Source: Duganella sp. Leaf126 (GTDB taxonomy: Bacteria > Pseudomonadota > Gammaproteobacteria > Burkholderiales > Burkholderiaceae_D). From it: DNA of 64,000 bases. Each line of letters begins with the position of its first letter. The stretch's first letter is position 1. Under the pieces are notes generated by a model. That model worked only from the letters and a program-made list of their open reading frames with translations, searched no databases and had not been told where the DNA came from. This document shows, piece by piece, positions 35,716 through 44,416 of this stretch. The stretch covers positions 617,940-681,939 of the forward strand of contig NZ_LMNW01000031.1 of NCBI RefSeq assembly GCF_001423125.1, given 5' to 3'. Both the position numbers and the translations under genes were made by a program.

Positions 35716-37752
35716 ATGAACGCAGTCCCCCCCACCACGGCCTCCCCGTTCGCAGTGCCCCGCTCGCAACGGAGCACCACGCTGCGCTGGCTGCTGCCGA
35801 TCCTGCTGGTGCTGTTCTTCCTGGCGATCCTGCTGTGGCTGCCATGGCAGGCGCGCCAGATGGAGAGCAACGAACGGCAGGAACAGCTGATTGCCGACAC
35901 CCTGTGGGTGGAACAGACGATCCGCTTCCAGATGGCGCGCGACGAGGAAAGCCTGCGCCAGTTGGCGCAGGAAATCACCGGCGCGCGCGTGCAGCACGAC
36001 CAGCTGCACGACCGGCTGACGCGCATCCTGAAAAACGGCAACGAGCTGCTGCGCGTATTCTGGCTGCGCCCGGACGGCCACCTGCTGGCCACCAGCGACG
36101 CCCAGCCGGCCGCCGTGCCGCTGTCGCCGGCCTCGCAGGCGACCATGGAACTGACGCGCAAGACCCGCAGCGCCATGTACACCCAGCCCGAAGCGCGTCC
36201 CGGCGACCCCACCGCCGATCCCACCGAGGTGCTGATGGACTACCACGTGCCGCTGTACCGCGGCAGCGAGTACCTGGGCGACCTGGTGGCCACCTACCGC
36301 ACCAGCGCCCTGCTCGACGAAATGGTGCCGTGGTGGTTCGCGCAGGACAACCAGGTGACGCTGGTGGACCGCGACGACAAGATGCTGGCGCGGCGCGCGG
36401 CGGCCGGGCCCGGCCACGGCGTGTACACCCACAAGCGCGCGCTCGACCTGCCCGGCGCCTCGGTGCGGCTGGTGACCGACAGCGTCAAAAGCGCACCGAA
36501 GCTGCTGCCCAACCTGCTGGTCGGCTCGGTGGTGGTGCTGTCGCTCGGCCTGCTCTGGAGTCTGGTGGCGTTGTGGGGCCATATCTCGAAACGGCTGGCG
36601 GCCGAAGGCGCGCTGCGCCAGCAGGTGTCGTTCCGCACGGCGATGGAAAACTCGCTGGTGACAGGCCTGCGCGCGCGCGACCTCGAAGGACGGATCACCT
36701 ATGTCAATCCGGCGTTCTGCGAGATGGTCGGCTATCCGGCCGAACAGATCGTGGGCCGGCTGCCGCCCATGCCGTACTGGGCGCCGGAGGCGCTGGAGGA
36801 ATACCAGAGCCGCTTTGCCTCGGTCCTGGCCGGCAAGGCCACGCCGCAGTTCGAGACCATCTTCCAGCGCCCCAGCGGCGAGCAGGTGCCGGTGCTGGTG
36901 TTCGAGGCGCCGCTGGTGGACAACCTGGGCCGGCAAACCGGCTGGATGGGCTCCATCCTCGACATCTCGGACCGCAAGCGGGTCGAAGAACTGAATCGCC
37001 AGCAGGAAGAAAAACTGCAGTCGAGCGCGCGGCTGGCGACCATGGGCGAACTGGCGTCGATGCTGGCGCACGAACTCAATCAGCCGCTGGCCGCCATTTC
37101 CAGCTACACCACGGGCGCCCTGAATGTGCTGGCGCGGGCCGCCGGCGAGGGCAAGCCGGTCGACGGCGCCTTGCTGAAACCGGCGCTGGAGCAGGCCAGC
37201 GCCCAGGCCCAGCGCGCCGGCCAGATCATCCGCAGCGTGCACGGTTTCGTCAAAAAACGCGCGCCGCAGCGCCAGGCCGTGGCGCTGCCCGCACTGCTCG
37301 ACGGCATCCGCACCCTGATCGAGTTGCAGGCGCGCCAGCGCCATGTCACGTTCCAGACCGAGCTGCCGCCCGGCCTGCCGCCGGTGCTGGCCGACCACGT
37401 GATGATCGAGCAGGTGCTGCTCAACCTCACCCGCAACGCCATCGACGCCATGCAGGACGCCGCGCCGCACCAGCGCGTGCTGATCCTGAAAGCCTCGTAC
37501 GATGCGCCGGCCAACCAGGTCAGCGTGGCCGTGATCGACCACGGGCACGGTATTGCGGACGACGTGGCGCAGCGTCTGTTCTCGCCGTTTTTCTCGACCA
37601 AGTCCGAAGGCATGGGCATGGGGCTCAACATCTGCCGCACTGCGATAGAATTCCATGGCGGCGCGCTCACTTACAGCCCCAATCCGCAGGGCGGCACCAT
37701 ATTCACATTCGTATTGCCGGCAGCGCCGGCGGCGGCGACACAGGAGACTTGA
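35716..37752 (+). CDS. DctB/DctS-like sensor histidine kinase
   Basis: This 678-aa membrane kinase has TM1 (about residues 24-45), a periplasmic sensor domain (about 50-270), TM2 (about 272-295), a PAS domain (about 310-430; RDLEGRITYVNPAFCEMVGYPAEQIVGR) and a HisKA/HATPase core. The phospho-His is in SMLAHELNQPLAAISSY, and ATP-site motifs are LNLTRNAIDAM, IDHGHGIADD and GMGMGLNICRTAIEFHGG. Layout and motifs fit dicarboxylate sensors of the DctS/DctB group. It is followed by the response regulator gene (four-base gap) and is divergent from dctP. Confidence 0.92.
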   Translation: MNAVPPTTASPFAVPRSQRSTTLRWLLPILLVLFFLAILLWLPWQARQMESNERQEQLIADTLWVEQTIRFQMARDEESLRQLAQEITGARVQHDQLHDRLTRILKNGNELLRVFWLRPDGHLLATSDAQPAAVPLSPASQATMELTRKTRSAMYTQPEARPGDPTADPTEVLMDYHVPLYRGSEYLGDLVATYRTSALLDEMVPWWFAQDNQVTLVDRDDKMLARRAAAGPGHGVYTHKRALDLPGASVRLVTDSVKSAPKLLPNLLVGSVVVLSLGLLWSLVALWGHISKRLAAEGALRQQVSFRTAMENSLVTGLRARDLEGRITYVNPAFCEMVGYPAEQIVGRLPPMPYWAPEALEEYQSRFASVLAGKATPQFETIFQRPSGEQVPVLVFEAPLVDNLGRQTGWMGSILDISDRKRVEELNRQQEEKLQSSARLATMGELASMLAHELNQPLAAISSYTTGALNVLARAAGEGKPVDGALLKPALEQASAQAQRAGQIIRSVHGFVKKRAPQRQAVALPALLDGIRTLIELQARQRHVTFQTELPPGLPPVLADHVMIEQVLLNLTRNAIDAMQDAAPHQRVLILKASYDAPANQVSVAVIDHGHGIADDVAQRLFSPFFSTKSEGMGMGLNICRTAIEFHGGALTYSPNPQGGTIFTFVLPAAPAAATQET

Positions 37753-37756
37753 ACAC

Positions 37757-38344
37757 ATGCTGCATATCGTCGATGACGAAGCGGTCGTACGCGACGCGCT
37801 GACCTGGCTGGCCACCTCACGCGGCATCGCCGCGCGCGCCTACGAGGGCGCCCTGCAATTCCTGCAGCAGGTCGACAGCGGCGATTTCGATCCCGACGGC
37901 GACTGCGTGCTGCTCGACGTGCGCATGCCCGACATGAACGGCGTGGCCGCCTTCGACCACCTGGCCGCGCGCCAGCTGACCCAGCGCATGCCGGTGATCT
38001 TCCTCACCGGCCACGGCGACGTGCCGATGGCGGTCGATACGCTCAAACGCGGCGCCTTCGACTTTTTCGAAAAACCGTTCAACGACAACGAGCTGATGGA
38101 CCGGGTGCAGGAAGGCCTGGCCAACTCGCGCCAGGCCGGCGCCATGGCGGCCGTGCATGCGCGCCTGGCCACGCTGTCCACGCGCGAGCGCGAGGTGCTG
38201 GACCTGATTTTGGCCGGCAAGATGAACAAGGTGGTGGCCGACGAACTGGGCATCAGCATGCGCACGGTGGAAGTGCACCGCGCGCACATCTTCGACAAGA
38301 TGCAGGTCAAGACCGCCGTCGAGCTGGCAGGTCTGCTCAAATAG
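37757..38344 (+). CDS. FixJ/DctR-family response regulator
   Basis: This 195-aa regulator has a receiver domain (DDEA near residue 6, phospho-Asp in LLDVRMPDMNG, LTGHGDVPMAV, and FEKPF with the conserved Lys) and a LuxR/FixJ-type HTH (LSTREREVLDLILAGKMNKVVADELGISMRTVEVHR). It should be phosphorylated by the upstream kinase and probably activates dctP and unlinked transport genes. The start ATG is at 37757. Its last eight bases overlap the convergent queG gene. Confidence 0.93.
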   Translation: MLHIVDDEAVVRDALTWLATSRGIAARAYEGALQFLQQVDSGDFDPDGDCVLLDVRMPDMNGVAAFDHLAARQLTQRMPVIFLTGHGDVPMAVDTLKRGAFDFFEKPFNDNELMDRVQEGLANSRQAGAMAAVHARLATLSTREREVLDLILAGKMNKVVADELGISMRTVEVHRAHIFDKMQVKTAVELAGLLK

Positions 38345-39440
38345 CGGCGTCGCCGGCGTGGCAGGCCAGCGCCCAGGCCACGTGTTCGCGCACCAGCGGC
38401 GACGGATCGTCCAGCCGCGCCTGCAGCGCCGCCACGATGGCCGCGTCGCCGCGGGCGCCGGCCGCCGCCGCGTTACCGAGGCCCACGGCCAGGTTGCGCA
38501 GCCAGCGCTCGTGGCCGATGCGGCGGATCGGACTGCCTTCCATCTTGCGGTTGAACTCCTCGGCGCTCCAGCCGAACAGCGCGATCATCGACGCGTCGCC
38601 CAGGCCGTGGCGCTGGTCGAAGTCGGGCAGCACCGCGCGCTCGGCGAACTTGTTCCACGGGCAGGCCGTCTGGCAGTCGTCGCAGCCGTACACGCGGTTG
38701 CCGATCAGTGGGCGCAGCGCCGGCGGGATGGCGTTTTTCAGTTCGATGGTCAGATACGAGATGCAGCGCCGCGCATCGAGCCGGCCCGGTCCCAGGATCG
38801 CTTGCGTGGGACAGGTCGTGATGCAGGCGCTGCACTGGCCGCAGTGGCCGCTGGTGGGCGCATCGACCGGCAACGCCAGGTCGACCAGGAACTCGCCCAT
38901 GAAAAACATCGAGCCGGCCGTGCGGCTCAGAAGCAGCGTGTGCTTGCCGCGCCAGCCCAGGCCCGCCTTTTCGGCCAGCGGCAATTCCATCAGCGGCGCC
39001 GAATCGGTAAATACCCGGTAGCCGAAGTCGCCGATCTCGGCTTTCACCCTGTCGGCCAGCTGCTGCAGGCGCGCGCGCAGCACCTTGTGATAATCGCGTC
39101 CGCGCGCATACACCGAGATCACGGCCGCGCCGGGGTCGCGCAGGCGCTGCGCTTCGCGTGCGCGCCAGTCGGGCGGCGTGTCCCGGGGCAGGTAGTTCAT
39201 GCGCGCGCTGATCACCCGCACCGTGCCCGGCACCAGCTCGGCCGGGCGCGCGCGCAGCATGCCGTGGCTGGCCATGTAGTCCATTTCGCCGTGCATGCCG
39301 GCGTCCAGCCACGCCTGCAGGCCCGGCTCCGCGTGGGACAGGTCGATGTCGGTGATGCGGATCTCGGCAAAGCCCAGCTCCACGCCCCAGCGCTTGATGC
39401 GCTGCGCCAGTTGCGCTAAATCGGATTCGGACAGGGACAT
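38337..39440 (-). CDS. queG: epoxyqueuosine reductase QueG
   Basis: This 367-aa enzyme reduces epoxyqueuosine to queuosine in the wobble position of GUN tRNAs, using cobalamin and two [4Fe-4S] clusters. The cluster ligands are visible as CGQCSACITTCPT (Cys200, 203, 206, 210) and CDDCQTACPWN (Cys253, 256, 260). The catalytic Asp region is FTDSAPLMELPLAEKAGLGW. A HEAT-like C-terminal part follows. It is divergent from tsaE. Confidence 0.96.
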   Translation of the reverse strand: MSLSESDLAQLAQRIKRWGVELGFAEIRITDIDLSHAEPGLQAWLDAGMHGEMDYMASHGMLRARPAELVPGTVRVISARMNYLPRDTPPDWRAREAQRLRDPGAAVISVYARGRDYHKVLRARLQQLADRVKAEIGDFGYRVFTDSAPLMELPLAEKAGLGWRGKHTLLLSRTAGSMFFMGEFLVDLALPVDAPTSGHCGQCSACITTCPTQAILGPGRLDARRCISYLTIELKNAIPPALRPLIGNRVYGCDDCQTACPWNKFAERAVLPDFDQRHGLGDASMIALFGWSAEEFNRKMEGSPIRRIGHERWLRNLAVGLGNAAAAGARGDAAIVAALQARLDDPSPLVREHVAWALACHAGDAAI

Positions 39441-39559
39441 CGGCTCGGGCTATAGTGGATACAATCGGTGACGCTGGCGGTTACAATGGCTGGTGCCAGA
39501 CCCGCCGCCGGGTTACATTTTATTCGATGCAGGAGATGGAAGCCCAGATGGAAGCCCAG

Positions 39560-40060
39560 ATGTCGTCCGCCCAACACGCCCACTTCAAGACCCACCTCGC
39601 CGAGGAAGCCGCCACGCTGGCCCTGGGCGCGGCGTTGTCGCGGGCGCTGGCGCCAGGCCTCACGCTCTATCTGCACGGCGACCTGGGCGCCGGAAAGACT
39701 GCGCTCACCCGCGCCCTGCTACACGCGGCCGGCCATGTCGGCACCGTCAAGAGCCCGACCTACACGCTGTCGGAACCGTACCGGGTGCAGCTGGACGGGC
39801 GCGCCGTGGGCGTGATCCACTTCGACCTGTACCGCCTGGGCAGCGCCGAAGAATTTCTCGACGCCGGCTTTCGCGAAGATTTTAATGGTGACAACATCTG
39901 CATCGTCGAGTGGCCGGAAAAGGCCGCAGGCGTGCTGCCGCCTGCCGATATCGACGTGTACCTGACCGTGGCCGGCGCCGGTCGTGATGTAGAATTGCAG
40001 GCGTCTACCGCCTTGGGTACCTCATGCCTTCAACGCCTCAAATTCGCCCCCAAGCTGTGA
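39560..40060 (+). CDS. tsaE: tRNA t6A synthesis ATPase TsaE
   Basis: This P-loop ATPase cycles the TsaBDE complex in t6A synthesis. GDLGAGKTALTR is the Walker A motif; SPTYTLSEPY, FDLYRLGSAEEFLDAGF and CIVEWPEKA are family motifs. The start is uncertain: in-frame ATGs lie at 39527, 39536, 39548 and 39560, two of them created by a tandem 12-bp duplication (39536-39559). I used 39560, closest to the family start with GGA seven bases upstream, giving 166 aa. A C-terminal extension overlaps amiC by 37 bases. Confidence 0.93.
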   Translation: MSSAQHAHFKTHLAEEAATLALGAALSRALAPGLTLYLHGDLGAGKTALTRALLHAAGHVGTVKSPTYTLSEPYRVQLDGRAVGVIHFDLYRLGSAEEFLDAGFREDFNGDNICIVEWPEKAAGVLPPADIDVYLTVAGAGRDVELQASTALGTSCLQRLKFAPKL

Positions 40061-41469
40061 GCGATCCGCTCGCTCCCACTCCGGAGATGCGCCAGCGCCG
40101 CACCGTCCTCAAGGCCGGCGCCACGCTGCTGCTGTCGGTGTGCGCGCCGCTGCCCGCGTACGCCGCGCAAATCCTGGCCGTGCGCGTGTGGCCGGCCGAC
40201 GACTACACGCGCGTCACGCTGGAAAACGACACCGAACTCAAGACCACCCATTTCATGGTCAGCAACCCGGACCGCATGGTGGTCGATATCGAGGGGCTGG
40301 AACTGAACCCCACGCTCAAGGGCCTGGTTGCCAAGATCCAGTCCAACGACCCGTACATCAAGCAGGTGCGCGTGGGCCAGAACCGGCCCAACGTGGTGCG
40401 CCTGGTGTTCGACCTCAAGGAAGAAATCAAGCCGCAGGTGTTTACGCTGGCGCCGGCCGGTTCGTACAAGCACCGCCTGATCTTCGACCTGTATCCGGTC
40501 AAGGAAGTCGATCCGATTGCCGCCATGATCGAACAGGGCAACTGGACCACCAGCGACAAGCAGGCCGCTGCCGGCGGTGCGCCCGCGCCGACCCAGCCGC
40601 CGATCGCCGTGCAGCCGACCCCGCAGGCCCAGCTCGAGGCGCTCAAGCCCGACATCCGCGCCGAGCCGCGCGCCGAGCTGCGCGAGCAGGCCAGGACCGC
40701 CGAAGCGCAGACCCGCCCGGCGGCCAAGGGCGGCAAAGGGGACAAGGGAGACAAGCTCGATCGCATCATCACCATCGCGCTCGATCCCGGCCACGGCGGC
40801 GAAGACCCGGGCGCCTCGGGCAGCAACGGCAGCCGCGAGAAGGACATCGTGCTGGCGATCGCCAAGCGTCTCAAGGGCAAGCTCGAAGCGATTCCCAACC
40901 TGCGCGTGATGCTCACGCGCGACGGCGACTACTTCGTCCCGCTCGGCAAGCGCGTGGACAAGGCGCGCAAGGTGCAGGCCGACCTGTTCGTGTCGATTCA
41001 TGCGGACGCCTTCGTCCAGCCCACCGCGCGCGGCTCGTCGGTGTTCGCGCTGTCGGAAAAAGGCGCCAGCTCGTCGGCCGCGCGCTGGCTGGCCGATAAG
41101 GAAAACGAGGCCGACACCATCGGCGGCGTCAACGTCCGCTCGCACGACCGGCAACTGGCCAGCGTGCTGCTCGACCTGTCCACCACCGCGCAGATCAACG
41201 ACAGCCTCAAGCTGGGCAAGTCGGTGCTGGCCGAAATCGGCGGCATCAACCGCCTGCACAAGGGTTCGGTCGAGCAGGCCGGCTTCGCGGTACTGAAGGC
41301 GCCCGACATTCCGTCGATCCTGATCGAAACCGCGTTCATCTCGAACCCGGAAGAAGAAGCCCGCCTGCGCGACGAGAATTACCAGAACCAGCTGGCCGAC
41401 GCCATCGTCAAGGGCATCCGCAGCTACTTCGCGCGCAATCCGCCGCTGGCGCGCAATCGGCTTACCTGA
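40024..41469 (+). CDS. amiC: N-acetylmuramoyl-L-alanine amidase AmiC
   Basis: This 481-aa periplasmic enzyme splits peptidoglycan crosswise to separate daughter cells. A twin-arginine signal (RQRRTVLKAGATLLL...AYA) is followed by an AMIN domain (about 45-160) that directs septal placement, a Pro/Ala/Glu-rich linker, and the zinc Amidase_3 domain (about 245-470; IALDPGHGGEDPGASG, SREKDIVLAIAKRL, FVSIHADAF, ILIETAFISNPEEE). tsaE-amiC is a conserved pair; the start at 40024 lies inside tsaE, and an in-frame Met at 40087 is an alternative. Confidence 0.95.
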   Translation: MPSTPQIRPQAVSDPLAPTPEMRQRRTVLKAGATLLLSVCAPLPAYAAQILAVRVWPADDYTRVTLENDTELKTTHFMVSNPDRMVVDIEGLELNPTLKGLVAKIQSNDPYIKQVRVGQNRPNVVRLVFDLKEEIKPQVFTLAPAGSYKHRLIFDLYPVKEVDPIAAMIEQGNWTTSDKQAAAGGAPAPTQPPIAVQPTPQAQLEALKPDIRAEPRAELREQARTAEAQTRPAAKGGKGDKGDKLDRIITIALDPGHGGEDPGASGSNGSREKDIVLAIAKRLKGKLEAIPNLRVMLTRDGDYFVPLGKRVDKARKVQADLFVSIHADAFVQPTARGSSVFALSEKGASSSAARWLADKENEADTIGGVNVRSHDRQLASVLLDLSTTAQINDSLKLGKSVLAEIGGINRLHKGSVEQAGFAVLKAPDIPSILIETAFISNPEEEARLRDENYQNQLADAIVKGIRSYFARNPPLARNRLT

Positions 41470-41526
41470 ACCTCGCCCGGGACTCACACCACCTGCGCGC
41501 AGCCCCACCTCTTACATGGAATCCCT

Positions 41527-42366
41527 ATGGCCGTAGCAACGATGACGCAATTTGGCGCCCTGCCCGCAGTACAGATCACCGCGCCCGACGGTGCCCGGGC
41601 CACGGTATCGCTGTTCGGCGCCCACCTGCTGTCGTGGACCACCGGCGACGGCGTGGAGCGCCTGTTCGTCAGCCGCCAGACCCCGCTCGACGGCAGCAAG
41701 GCCATCCGCGGCGGCGTGCCGGTGATCTTCCCGCAGTTTAATGTCCGCGGCCCCGGCCTGCGCCATGGCTTTGCGCGCGTGTCGCACTGGCGCCTGGCCG
41801 ACAGCGGCGGCGACAACGGCAGCGCATTCGTGGAGCTGGTGCTGAACCAGGACGATCTGGCGCCGGAGCACGCGCAGGCGTGGCCGCACCCGTTTGCGCT
41901 GACCTTGCGCTATACCTTGCACGGCAACGCCCTCGAAGCCGCGTTCGGCGTGCGCAACACGGGCGCGGCGCCGTTCCCGTTCGGCGTCGCGCTGCACACC
42001 TATTACGACGTGGGCCAGCTCAACGCCACCTCCATCAGCGGCCTGCAGCACCAGACCTACACCGACCACGCGCTCAATACCCGCACCCAGGATTACCCGG
42101 CGCTGCACTTCAACGAAAAGCACGACCGCCTGTACCAGGCCACGCCGTCGCTGATGCTCAACACGGCCAGCACCACGTTCAACCTGTCGCAGCAGGGCTT
42201 TACGGAATGGGTGGTATGGAATCCGGGCCAGGCCGACGCCGCCGCCCTGCCGGACCTGGCCGACGACGAGTACCAGCGCTTCGTCTGCATCGAGCCGGCC
42301 CGGGTGGACCAGCAGCCGCTGGCCGCCGGCGCCAGCTGGACCGGCAGGCACCGCATCGGCGTGTAG
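41527..42366 (+). CDS. D-hexose-6-phosphate mutarotase
   Basis: This 279-aa aldose-1-epimerase-like protein has the YeaD-family motifs FGAHLLSWTTGDGVERLFVS, IRGGVPVIFPQF, GLRHGFARVSHW, FPFGVALHTYY, WNPGQADAAALPDLADDEYQRFVCIEP. It interconverts anomers of hexose-6-phosphates. It is downstream of amiC by 57 bp and probably its own unit. Confidence 0.93.
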   Translation: MAVATMTQFGALPAVQITAPDGARATVSLFGAHLLSWTTGDGVERLFVSRQTPLDGSKAIRGGVPVIFPQFNVRGPGLRHGFARVSHWRLADSGGDNGSAFVELVLNQDDLAPEHAQAWPHPFALTLRYTLHGNALEAAFGVRNTGAAPFPFGVALHTYYDVGQLNATSISGLQHQTYTDHALNTRTQDYPALHFNEKHDRLYQATPSLMLNTASTTFNLSQQGFTEWVVWNPGQADAAALPDLADDEYQRFVCIEPARVDQQPLAAGASWTGRHRIGV

Positions 42367-42415
42367 CACGCGGCGGCCGGCAGCGAGCTGGGGCGCCCGG
42401 CGCAGCGCCGCCGCG

Positions 42416-43549
42416 CTAGTTCGATTCCTTGATGATGCGGCCCGAACCGGGCTGCACCGGCCGCGCATTGTACGGATACAGGCGGCTGAAAAAAGCCATT
42501 TGCGCCGGCGACGCCTGCACCGGTTCCTTCATCACCAGCCACAGCACGTTCTCTTCGCACGGCGGCGTGGTCATCGATCCCATGAAGGTGTAATACTCGC
42601 GCCGCGCCGGCAGCAGGTCCATCGGGTCGAGCGTTTCGGCCGGCGCCATGGTTTCCATCTTTTCCAGCGGCAGGTTGTTCCACACCTGCTGGATCGCCGG
42701 CTGCGCCCGGCCCCGCTCGAGCAGCAGCGCCAGCATGGCGATGCGGCCTTCGCCGTCCTTGTGCACCAGGTGCACCACCATCTCGTAGCCCTTGCCGTTG
42801 ATGCGCTCCTCGGACGGCCGGTGGAAGTGGAACTGCACCAGCTCATACATCCGGTTGCCGACGCTGAGGAAATTGCCGCGCCCGACCATCACCTGCACGG
42901 TCTTGCCGCTGTCGGTGACGTTGAACGAGGACGGGTGGTAGTCGAAATTGATCTGTTCGAGATCGACCCGCATGCCGTCGCGGATATCGATCGGCGACTG
43001 GCGGTTGCCGCTGCCGCACTTGGCCCAGGCCGGGTTGATCCTGGCCCAGTTGGCGGGGCCGGTCTCGCCTTCGTAAGACCAGACGTTGCTGTAGACCTTG
43101 GGCGGCGGTGGCACCGCTGCGGCAGCCGCCTTGGTGGCGGCAGCCTTTTTGGCATGGGCCGTTGCTGCGGCAGCGCGCGCCTGCTGGGTGGCGCGCATGG
43201 CGGCCAGGCGCGCGGCAATCTTGGCCGACAGTTCCGCTTCCGGGTCGCCGGCCGCCTCGGCGCTTTTGCGCGGGCCGGCCGCCGGTGCTTCCTTGGCGTC
43301 CTTGGTCTCCTTTGTCTCCTTGGCCTCCTTGCTGTCTTTGCTGTCCTTGGCCGGCGCCTCCTTGCCGGCCGGCGTCTTGGACGGCGGCGCAGTCGTGGAC
43401 AGACCTACCGCGCCACCGTACATGCGTGCGCCCGCCTGCGTCGGCAAGAGCGTCCTGGACGAGGGGGAAATCAGCGGATCGATCTGCTTGTCGTTGGCCG
43501 ACACGGCGGCGCAGCAGCAACAGGCGATCAGGGAGAAAAGCAGGCGCAT
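42416..43549 (-). CDS. alpha-class carbonic anhydrase with repeat-rich N-terminal linker
   Basis: This 377-aa secreted protein has a signal peptide (MRLLFSLIACCCCAAVSA), possibly lipoprotein-like through its Cys run, a charged linker with KDSKDSKEAKET-type triplet repeats (about residues 64-88), an Ala-rich helix, and an alpha-carbonic anhydrase domain (about 155-377). CGSGNRQSPIDI, QFHFHRPSEE (two zinc His), MVVHLVHKD (third His), TPPCEENVLW and NARPVQPGSGR are all in order. The two Cys (CGSG, PPCE) fit the usual disulfide. It should hydrate CO2 in the periplasm. The usual Glu in the third-His strand is Val. Confidence 0.9.
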   Translation of the reverse strand: MRLLFSLIACCCCAAVSANDKQIDPLISPSSRTLLPTQAGARMYGGAVGLSTTAPPSKTPAGKEAPAKDSKDSKEAKETKETKDAKEAPAAGPRKSAEAAGDPEAELSAKIAARLAAMRATQQARAAAATAHAKKAAATKAAAAAVPPPPKVYSNVWSYEGETGPANWARINPAWAKCGSGNRQSPIDIRDGMRVDLEQINFDYHPSSFNVTDSGKTVQVMVGRGNFLSVGNRMYELVQFHFHRPSEERINGKGYEMVVHLVHKDGEGRIAMLALLLERGRAQPAIQQVWNNLPLEKMETMAPAETLDPMDLLPARREYYTFMGSMTTPPCEENVLWLVMKEPVQASPAQMAFFSRLYPYNARPVQPGSGRIIKESN

Positions 43550-43643
43550 ACGGTTCCAGAAGTAACAATTACCTCCTGGTTTACGGATGCATTGAGGAAA
43601 AACTTGAGGTCTGGCGCGGCGAAAAATTTCTATCAGGACACAT

Positions 43644-44288
43644 TCACAGCCGCAGCATGCGGCGCCCGAGCCGCCAGGCGCCACCGAGCAGGATCGGAAT
43701 CATCACCACGCCGATGGCCACCATGACGATTTCCGACAGGTGGTCGCGGACCACCGGGATGTTGCCGAAGAAGTAACCGGCCGTGGTCAGCGAGACCACC
43801 CACAGCAGCGCACCGCTGATGTTGTACAGCTGAAACCGCGCATGGGGCATCTCGGAGACGCCGGCCACCAGCGGCGCAAACGTGCGCACCACCGGCACGA
43901 AGCGCGCCAGCACGATGGTCTTGCCGCCGTGCTTGTCGAAAAAGTCGTGGGTGCGGCGCATGGCGTCCTTGTTGAGCCAGCCGTAATCGTGGGTGTACAC
44001 GCGGTGCCCGATGGCGCCGCCGATCTTGTAATTGAGGGTATTGCCGGCCACGGCGGCGGTCACCAGCAGCACGTTGAGCAACAGCAGATTCATGTCGCCC
44101 GTGGCGCAGAAGGCGCCAGCGATGAACAGCAGGCTGTCGCCGGGGAAGAAGAACAGCACCACCAGGCCCGTTTCGCAGAAAATAATTGCGAACAACACCA
44201 CATAGACCAGCGTGCCGTACTGTTGGATTACCACTGCCAATGACTTATCGACATGCAGCAGCATGTCGAAGAATTGCATAAAATCCAT
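43644..44288 (-). CDS. DedA/VTT-family membrane protein
   Basis: This 214-aa inner-membrane protein shows DedA motifs: ETGLVVLFFFPGDSLLF, GNTLNYKIGGAIGHR and FARFVPVVRTFAPLVAG (as VLARFVPVVRTFAPLVAGVS). The family flips lipids such as undecaprenyl phosphate or phosphatidylethanolamine and supports proton homeostasis. AGGAAG precedes the ATG. Gap to the carbonic anhydrase is 94 bp. Confidence 0.94.
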   Translation of the reverse strand: MDFMQFFDMLLHVDKSLAVVIQQYGTLVYVVLFAIIFCETGLVVLFFFPGDSLLFIAGAFCATGDMNLLLLNVLLVTAAVAGNTLNYKIGGAIGHRVYTHDYGWLNKDAMRRTHDFFDKHGGKTIVLARFVPVVRTFAPLVAGVSEMPHARFQLYNISGALLWVVSLTTAGYFFGNIPVVRDHLSEIVMVAIGVVMIPILLGGAWRLGRRMLRL

Positions 44289-44416
44289 ATTCTTCCTGTA
44301 AAGTGTGCGCCGGAATCATACACCACCGCTGCCGGTCCAAGTTTCCTCGGCCACCAATGGCAGTCTACAATCGTCGGCAGCCCCGCCGCAAGCGGGTTTG
44401 CCTTAAGGAGATCAGG

